From Polaribacter sp. (GTDB taxonomy: Bacteria; Bacteroidota; Bacteroidia; Flavobacteriales; Flavobacteriaceae), in contig JAQWIO010000038.1 of assembly GCA_029248845.1 (NCBI GenBank), forward strand, positions 1 through 11,782: a stretch of 11,782 bases of DNA, in the 5' to 3' direction. Of this stretch, positions 7,092 through 11,782 are shown one piece after another. Every line of letters begins with the position of its first letter. Position 1 is the first letter of the stretch. The translations under genes were made by a program, and so were the position numbers. The notes beneath the pieces are model-generated. The model was not told the DNA's origin, ran no database searches, and worked only from the letters and a program-made list of their open reading frames with translations.

Positions 7092-8912
7092 TTATTTCTT
7101 TTTGTTTCCAGCTTCCATTTTCTTTTTTAAATCTGCAAGACCACCGATATCTCCAAGGGTAGTTTTTTCTGCTTCAGCTGCTTTCTTTGCTGCTGCTTTC
7201 ACATTTCTTTTTTCTTGCTCTTTAAATAAGGATGTATGAGATACAACAACTCTTCTGTATTCTTTGGAAAACTCCAGAACTACAAATTCTATTGTGTCTC
7301 CTTTTTCCAACTTAGAACCATCTTCTTTTTCCAAGAATCTCGTTGGTGCGAATCCTTCTACTCCATCAGCAAAAGTGACAACTGCTCCCTTATCATTCTT
7401 TTCTTTTATCGTTCCTTCGTGTTTAGAACCGATTGCGTACGTAGCTTCGTGAGCATCCCAAGGATTTTCTTGAGTTTGCTTATGACCTAAGTTTAACTTT
7501 CTGTTCTCTACATCTAATTCTAGGACTTGAACTTCTAATTGATCTCCAACAGTTACAAAATCAGATGGATGTTTCACTTTCTTAGTCCAAGACAGATCTG
7601 AGATATATACTAAACCATCAATCCCTTCTTCTAGTTCTACAAATACACCAAAGTTTGTGTAGTTACGAACAGTACCTGTATGCTTAGAAGCAATTGGATA
7701 TTTCGTTGTAATATCAGTCCAAGGATCTGGATGTAATTGTTTAATCCCTAGAGACATTTTTCTATCTTCTCTATCTAAAGTTAATATTTGAGCTTCAACT
7801 TTATCTCCAACCTTTACAAAATCTTGTGCAGAACGCAAATGAGTTGACCAAGACATTTCTGAAACATGAATTAATCCTTCTACACCTTGCTCTACTTCAA
7901 CAAATGCTCCTTAATCAGCTAAAACAACAACTTCTCGTGTAACCTTATCACCATCTTTTAAATCGTTGTTTAAAGCTTCCCATGGATGTGCTGATAATTG
8001 TTTTAACCCTAATTGAATTCTTGATTTGTTATCATCAAAATCTAAAATTACTACATTTAATTTTTGATCCAATTCAACAACTTCATTAGGATGATTGATT
8101 CTAGACCAAGATAAATCAGTAATATGAACCAATCCATCTACACCGCCTAAATCAACAAAGACACCATAAGAAGTAATGTTTTTAACGATCCCTTCTAATA
8201 CTTGTCCTTTTTCTAGTTGACTGATGATTTCTTTTTTCTGTAATTCAATATCTGCTTCAATAAGCGCTTTGTGAGAAACAACAACGTTTTTAAATTCGTG
8301 ATTAATTTTTACCACCTTGAATTCCATTGTTTTCTCTACATATTGATCGTAATCTCTAATAGGTTTCACATCAATTTGAGAACCTGGTAAAAATGCTTCA
8401 ATTCCAAAAACATCTACAATCATACCACCTCTGGTTCTGCACTTCACAAAACCGTTAACTACTTCACCTGTTTCATGAGCATTGTTTACACGTTCCCATG
8501 CTTTAATTACTCTTGCTTTTTTATGAGATAATACTAATTGACCAGAAGAATCCTCTCTTTTATCAACTAATACTTCTACCTTATCTCCTTCTGCTAAACC
8601 TTGGTTATAACGAAATTCATTCAAAGAAATAACTCCTTCAGATTTAGAATTGATATCGATAATTGCATCTCTATCAGTAATTCTGATGACCGTTCCTTCT
8701 ATTACATCTCGTTCGTTTACGAAACCAACTGTTCCTTCTAACGCTTGTTCAAAACTTTTTAATTTCTCTTCATCAACAGCTTCAATACCTTGCTCGTATT
8801 TGTGCCAATCAAAGGTTTCTAAAAATTCTTGTGGGTTTACAGTTTCTTCAACTGTTTCTTGTACTTCAGTAGCTACTACTTGCTCTTCAGTATTTTTTGT
8901 TTCTTCAGACAT
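7092..8912 (-). pseudogene. rpsA: 30S ribosomal protein S1, interrupted by an in-frame TAA
   Basis: Read through, this is a 606-codon S1 protein, close to the usual Bacteroidota length. It has an acidic N-terminal extension (about 1-65) and six S1 (OB-fold RNA-binding) repeats starting near residues 69, 150, 236, 322, 409 and 496. A Lys/Ala-rich tail follows. S1 binds mRNA on the small subunit and is normally essential. Codon 334 is TAA (7913-7911) inside repeat 4, giving LAD-stop-GAFVEVEQGVEGLIHVSE. The frame is identical before and after, so this is a substitution, not a frameshift. The equivalent position is Tyr in repeat 3 (SYGVF) and Phe in repeat 5 (NFGVF). As written, the products would be a 333-residue fragment plus, if translation restarts at the ATG at 7856, a 254-residue fragment. 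Identity as rpsA is certain; whether the stop is real is open. Confidence 0.9.
7911..7913 (-). other. In-frame TAA stop inside rpsA (codon 334)
   Basis: The codon lies between GAT (Asp) and GGA (Gly) of the D-[aromatic]-G-A-F stretch of S1 repeat 4. TAT or TAC (Tyr) would differ only at its third base, which is plus-strand position 7911. Genes in this window end in TAA or TAG, so TAA is not a reassigned codon here. Confidence 0.85.
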
Positions 8913-9028
8913 TTCTGAAAGTAATTTTGTATCTTATTGTTAATCAGATTTTTAACGATAAAAACGCAAAGAGTTGTTTTTATAAATTGTTTTTTTAATT
9001 CCCTTTTTTAAATCTGTTATCGTAAAAA
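8913..9028 (-). promoter_or_regulatory. Probable long 5' leader of rpsA with crossing complementary segments
   Basis: About 116 nt separate the predicted transcription start (near 9028) from the rpsA ATG. On the minus-strand RNA two pairings are possible. The first joins 9028-9018 to 8960-8949 (11 bp with one bulged base). The second joins 9016-9010 to 8951-8945 (7 bp, CAGATTT with AAATCTG). The segments occur in the order A-B-A'-B', so the helices cross. They would form a pseudoknot or exclude each other. S1 autoregulates its own mRNA in E. coli; a similar role here is inference only. Confidence 0.35.
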
Positions 9029-9034
9029 GGAGTG

Positions 9035-9063
9035 CAAATCTACAAAAATCATTTGATTTTAAA
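9035..9063 (-). promoter_or_regulatory. Probable promoter of rpsA
   Basis: On the minus strand TAGATTTG (9042-9035) matches the TAnnTTTG box. TTT instead of TTG (9063-9061) stands 18 nt upstream. The -7 box is good and the -33 box is imperfect. Confidence 0.6.
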
Positions 9064-9089
9064 GGTTTTAGAATTAATTAATTATTCCT

Positions 9090-9120
9090 TTTATTCTTGA
9101 TAATCAAAAAACTACCTTTG
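9090..9120 (+). promoter_or_regulatory. Probable promoter of queE
   Basis: TACCTTTG at 9113-9120 matches the TAnnTTTG box. Upstream there is TTT at 9090-9092 (20-nt spacer), or TTG at 9097-9099 with a spacer of only 13 nt. The ATG follows 35 nt after the -7 box. Confidence 0.55.
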
Positions 9121-9155
9121 TACTTTTAAAAAACTTTTGGTTGATTTGAATATAA

Positions 9156-9785
9156 ATGGATAAAAAAACAAAAGAGTACGTAGAAAAAGGGATAATGCTT
9201 CCCTTGATGGAAGAATTTTATACAATTCAAGGAGAAGGCTATCATACTGGTACTGCTGCTTATTTTATAAGAATTGGTGGTTGTGATGTTGGTTGTCATT
9301 GGTGCGATGTCAAAGAAAGCTGGAATGCAAATTTACATCCACCAACCAAAGCAGATAACATCTTTGAAAATGTAAAAAAACACGCTAATACTGTAGTAAT
9401 TACTGGAGGTGAACCATTAATGTGGTCTATGGATTACCTCACAGATCTATTGCGAAAAAACAATATAAGAACTCATATAGAAACTTCTGGAGCCTATTCT
9501 TTTTCAGGGAAATGGGATTGGTTTTGTCTATCTCCAAAGAAAACTAAGCTTCCATTAGATGAAGTATATCCCCATGCAGATGAACTAAAAATGATTATTC
9601 ACAATAAAAATGATTTTGATTTTGCTGAGCAACAAGCTGCTAAAGTAGATGAGAATTGTCAACTTTTTCTGCAACCGGAATGGAGTAAAAAAGAAAAAAT
9701 GACAGAAGAAATTGTCAACTATGTAATGAAAAATCCGAAATGGAAAATTTCACTACAAACTCATAAGTTTTTAAATATTCCCTAA
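9156..9785 (+). CDS. queE: 7-carboxy-7-deazaguanine synthase (radical SAM)
   Basis: A 209-residue radical SAM enzyme converting 6-carboxy-tetrahydropterin to 7-carboxy-7-deazaguanine, a step in queuosine (tRNA wobble base) synthesis. The [4Fe-4S]-binding motif CX3CX2C is intact (C43, C47 and C50 in GGCDVGCHWC). QGEG (25-28) near the N-terminus, TGGEP (83-87) for SAM binding, ETSG (109-112) and the C-terminal QTHKFLNIP are all family hallmarks. The start is ATG at 9156; MLPLMEEF (Met14) is a possible later start, but the longer N-terminus is usual in flavobacterial QueE. It diverges from rpsA and is convergent with cmk. No other queuosine gene is in the window, so it appears to be transcribed alone. 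Confidence 0.96.
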   Translation: MDKKTKEYVEKGIMLPLMEEFYTIQGEGYHTGTAAYFIRIGGCDVGCHWCDVKESWNANLHPPTKADNIFENVKKHANTVVITGGEPLMWSMDYLTDLLRKNNIRTHIETSGAYSFSGKWDWFCLSPKKTKLPLDEVYPHADELKMIIHNKNDFDFAEQQAAKVDENCQLFLQPEWSKKEKMTEEIVNYVMKNPKWKISLQTHKFLNIP

Positions 9786-9813
9786 ATTTTATTCTAGCTA
9801 ACTCTCGATAGAA

Positions 9814-10509
9814 TTATCCCTTTTCAGAAATCACGTGATCTACTAGGTCACAAATTTTATCAAATTGTTCATGAATATCCATGTCAGAATTATCAAATTC
9901 TACAGCATCTTTAGCTTTAACTAATGGAGAATCTTTTCTAGTTGAATCTAATTTATCTCTTTCTTGCACATTAAAAAGAATGTCTTTAAAATGAACATTA
10001 TCCCCCTTTTCAATCAACTCTTTATATCGTCTTGAAGCTCGTTTGTCTGCAGAGGCTGTCATAAATAATTTTAATTCTGCTCCCGGAAAAACAACGGTTC
10101 CTATATCCCTACCATCCATTACAACACCTTTGTCTAACCCCATTAATTGCTGCTCATTAACCAACTTTTTTCTAACTTCAGAAATAGCTGAAACTTTACT
10201 AACTAACTGAGAGATTTCCAAAGATCTAATTTGGTTTTCTACATTCTTATTATTTAAATAAATTTCAGAAAAACCTAAATCGATATTAGATTTAAAAGAA
10301 AGTGATATATTTTTTAGATTGGAAATAAGTTCTTTTTTTTTCAAAAAATCATTTCCAACAAGATTATTTTCTTTTGCATATAATGTAACAGCTCTATACA
10401 TCGCACCAGAATCTACGTACATATAACGATACTTGTTTGCTAATAATTTAGCAATTGTACTTTTACCCGTTGATGAAAACCCATCTATTGCAATAATTAT
10501 ATTTTTCAT
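9814..10509 (-). CDS. cmk: (d)CMP kinase (cytidylate kinase)
   Basis: A 231-residue P-loop kinase that phosphorylates CMP and dCMP with ATP in cytosolic pyrimidine recycling. The Walker A loop is GFSSTGKS (10-17). YVDSGAMYRAVTLYA (31-45) forms part of the nucleotide-monophosphate site, and MDGRDIGTVVFPGAELKLFMTA (131-152) is the diagnostic CMP kinase block. The LID region contains QERDKLDSTRKDSPL (182-196), with the Arg and Asp residues of the family. Length is normal. The ATG at 10509 lies 2 nt after the porQ stop, so the two genes are almost certainly co-transcribed. The cmk-porQ pairing is common in flavobacteria, although the functions are unrelated. Confidence 0.95.
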   Translation of the reverse strand: MKNIIIAIDGFSSTGKSTIAKLLANKYRYMYVDSGAMYRAVTLYAKENNLVGNDFLKKKELISNLKNISLSFKSNIDLGFSEIYLNNKNVENQIRSLEISQLVSKVSAISEVRKKLVNEQQLMGLDKGVVMDGRDIGTVVFPGAELKLFMTASADKRASRRYKELIEKGDNVHFKDILFNVQERDKLDSTRKDSPLVKAKDAVEFDNSDMDIHEQFDKICDLVDHVISEKG

Positions 10510-10511
10510 TT

Positions 10512-11540
10512 TTACCTTGTACTATCTAAATTTATCAATAAACTAAATGTACTCGCATTGGCTGCAGAATGATACTTAGAATATGCATAATTCAATTTAA
10601 ACTTATTCATTTTAATTCCAAATCCAAAAGAAAAACCACCAAATGTTCTAACATCTTGAAGTTTTAGCTCTGCAGCTCTTCTAAAATTATAACCTAGTCG
10701 TAAATTAATTGTTCTTTTGGGAAATAACTCAGCACCAATTATAAAATGCCTAAAAGCATTTTTTATAAAATTAATATTTTCCTCTGAAACATTTCCTTCC
10801 AGATCTGTTGTTCTTTCTGAAGGATTGGCTACAGAAATATTCCATTTTTGTATATTATCTATGGTAGCATACCATTTTAAAGGAACATGCTCTAATAAAT
10901 AAGAACCGCCAAGTGCTAACTTAAAAGGAGTTTGTTCTTTTTCTCCATTAAATGTTTGAATTTGTGTACCAATATTTCTAGCAACTAACGTAATTGTATA
11001 GTTTTTATAGGGATTGTTAAATAAAATAGCAATATCTGTAGAAATACCGATGGATGAAAAATTAGATATTGTAGCATTTATAAATCTAAGATTAGATCCA
11101 ATAAAAAAATTTGTTTTTGGTACATTGAATGCATATCCAATTGAAACAGCTATGTCACTAGCACCAAAATTACCTATCTCATTTCCTTGTTCATCAGCAG
11201 CTATTAAAGTACCATAATCTATATATTTTATACTTCCGTGAATAGACCCAAATCTTCTGGTAATTAATTTTGAATAAGACAAAGATCCAATATTTATACC
11301 TGCTAAATAACTGGTATAATTTACAGATAATTTATTATCTAAATCATTATTTATAACAGAAGGATTCCATATTGGTTGATTTACATCATCTAGTAAGGTT
11401 AATACTTCCCCTCCAAGTCCAACTTGTCTGGCAGAAGAAGATAAATTTAAAAACTGATATATCTGTTCTCCACCAACTTGACCTTTTATAGAACAGATGG
11501 AAAAAATGAAAAAAAAAGTAATTATTTTCTTAAAATTCAC
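10512..11540 (-). CDS. porQ: Type IX secretion system protein PorQ
   Basis: A 342-residue outer-membrane beta-barrel protein with a signal peptide (about 1-20, core IITFFFIFSI, probable cleavage after IKG). The mature N-terminus VGGEQIYQFLNLSSSARQVGLGG (22-44) is the PorQ hallmark. Alternating beta strands follow to the C-terminus. In the type IX system of Bacteroidota, PorQ is part of the outer-membrane attachment machinery with PorU, PorV and PorZ, which processes and anchors secreted cargo. This is known for the family, not shown here. The start must be GTG at 11540: the preceding in-frame codon is TAA, and no upstream ATG exists. It forms a unit with cmk, 2 nt away. Its presence suggests that the organism has a type IX system; the other components lie elsewhere. 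Confidence 0.92.
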   Translation of the reverse strand: MNFKKIITFFFIFSICSIKGQVGGEQIYQFLNLSSSARQVGLGGEVLTLLDDVNQPIWNPSVINNDLDNKLSVNYTSYLAGINIGSLSYSKLITRRFGSIHGSIKYIDYGTLIAADEQGNEIGNFGASDIAVSIGYAFNVPKTNFFIGSNLRFINATISNFSSIGISTDIAILFNNPYKNYTITLVARNIGTQIQTFNGEKEQTPFKLALGGSYLLEHVPLKWYATIDNIQKWNISVANPSERTTDLEGNVSEENINFIKNAFRHFIIGAELFPKRTINLRLGYNFRRAAELKLQDVRTFGGFSFGFGIKMNKFKLNYAYSKYHSAANASTFSLLINLDSTR

Positions 11541-11611
11541 TTAAATACTTCTATTAAAATAATAACGAAAATAAACTATATTATTACAATATGCACTAGA
11601 TTTTATGCAAT

Positions 11612-11641
11612 AAAAAACCTCATATTGTTACATATGAGGTT
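11612..11641 (-). terminator. Intrinsic terminator of the rRNA operon (minus strand)
   Basis: A 10-bp perfect stem (11616-11625 with 11632-11641) has a 6-nt loop and six A's on the plus strand (11612-11617), which give a U-run on the minus transcript. It lies about 35 nt after the 5S gene and before porQ. A second, 6-bp hairpin (11651-11656 with 11663-11668) sits between it and the 5S. Confidence 0.85.
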
Positions 11642-11673
11642 GGTTTATAATACTGATTTTACTCAGTATAAAG

Positions 11674-11782
11674 AAAGGCGGCGACCTACTCTCCCACATA
11701 GATGCAGTACCATCGGCGCTATTGGGCTTAACTTCTCTGTTCGAGATGGGAAGAGGTGAGCCCCAATGCAATAACCACCCTA
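11674..11782 (-). rRNA. rrf: 5S ribosomal RNA (5' end at or just beyond window edge)
   Basis: The minus strand carries the canonical 5S core: CTCACCTCTTCCCATCTCG, then GAACAGAGAAGTTAAGCCC, GCGCCGATGGTACTGC and GTGGGAGAGTAGGTCGC. The 5' end (AGGGTGG at the window edge) pairs with the 3' end (GCCGCCTT), so nearly all of the molecule is present; perhaps a few 5' bases are missing. As the last rRNA gene it implies 23S and 16S genes beyond 11782. Confidence 0.95.

Noticed and set aside
7911..7913. Reassigned TAA codon or programmed frameshift in rpsA
   Set aside because: Other genes in the window use TAA as a normal stop, and the frame is the same before and after, so neither reassignment nor frameshifting fits.
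9791..9814. Inverted repeat between queE and cmk
   Set aside because: A 6-bp stem with a 12-nt loop and no T-run; possible but too weak to call as a terminator.
11478..11759. Plus-strand open frame of 93 codons across porQ's start and the 5S gene
   Set aside because: It lies opposite 5S rRNA, a terminator and the porQ signal peptide and has no protein-like features.
1..11782. Insertion sequences, CRISPR arrays, phage or defence genes
   Set aside because: No transposase, integrase, spaced repeats or defence-type domains were seen; gene content is core metabolism and envelope.

Overview
The window looks like an ordinary core-genome stretch from a low-GC member of the Bacteroidota, most likely family Flavobacteriaceae (marine Polaribacter/Tenacibaculum-like; genus not resolved). 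Four things point there: a type IX secretion gene (porQ) next to cmk, the flavobacterial form of QueE and of the START-like protein, promoters of the TTG-N17-23-TAnnTTTG type instead of -35/-10 boxes, and start sites with no visible Shine-Dalgarno sequence.

Layout. Positions 1-138 hold the end of an HU-type DNA-binding protein and its terminator. Next come a YqgE/AlgH protein (+), convergent with a class IV aminotransferase (-) that follows a START-like protein (-). Positions 2145-3024 hold two tRNA genes, Met(CAU) and Gly(UCC), each with its own promoter and terminator, and a GNAT acetyltransferase between them. A rhomboid protease (-) and a lysophospholipid/lipid A acyltransferase (+) then diverge. 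Positions 4721-6970 are a two-gene minus-strand unit: phosphohexomutase glmM followed by an unrecognised outer-membrane beta-barrel protein. Positions 7092-8912 are rpsA (ribosomal protein S1), interrupted by an in-frame TAA. queE (+) diverges from it. Positions 9814-11540 are the porQ-cmk unit (-). The window ends in a 5S rRNA on the minus strand, the 3' end of an rRNA operon.

Roles. Most genes are housekeeping: translation (rpsA, tRNAs, 5S), nucleoid structure (HU), CMP recycling (cmk), the queuosine precursor pathway (queE), cell-wall precursor supply (glmM) and lipid acylation. Envelope functions recur: acyltransferase, beta-barrel protein, PorQ, rhomboid. There is no sign of an insertion sequence, prophage, CRISPR array or defence island.

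The most notable observation is the stop codon inside rpsA. Reading frame and S1-domain homology continue without a shift on both sides, and the codon sits where the neighbouring S1 repeats have an aromatic residue. The same repeat also lacks the glycine found at the equivalent place in the other five. A sequencing error, a genuine nonsense mutation or readthrough are all possible; the sequence alone cannot decide. Smaller observations are a possible crossing-helix (pseudoknot or switch) structure in the rpsA leader, two tRNA promoters of identical geometry, and three genes that appear to start at TTG or GTG.
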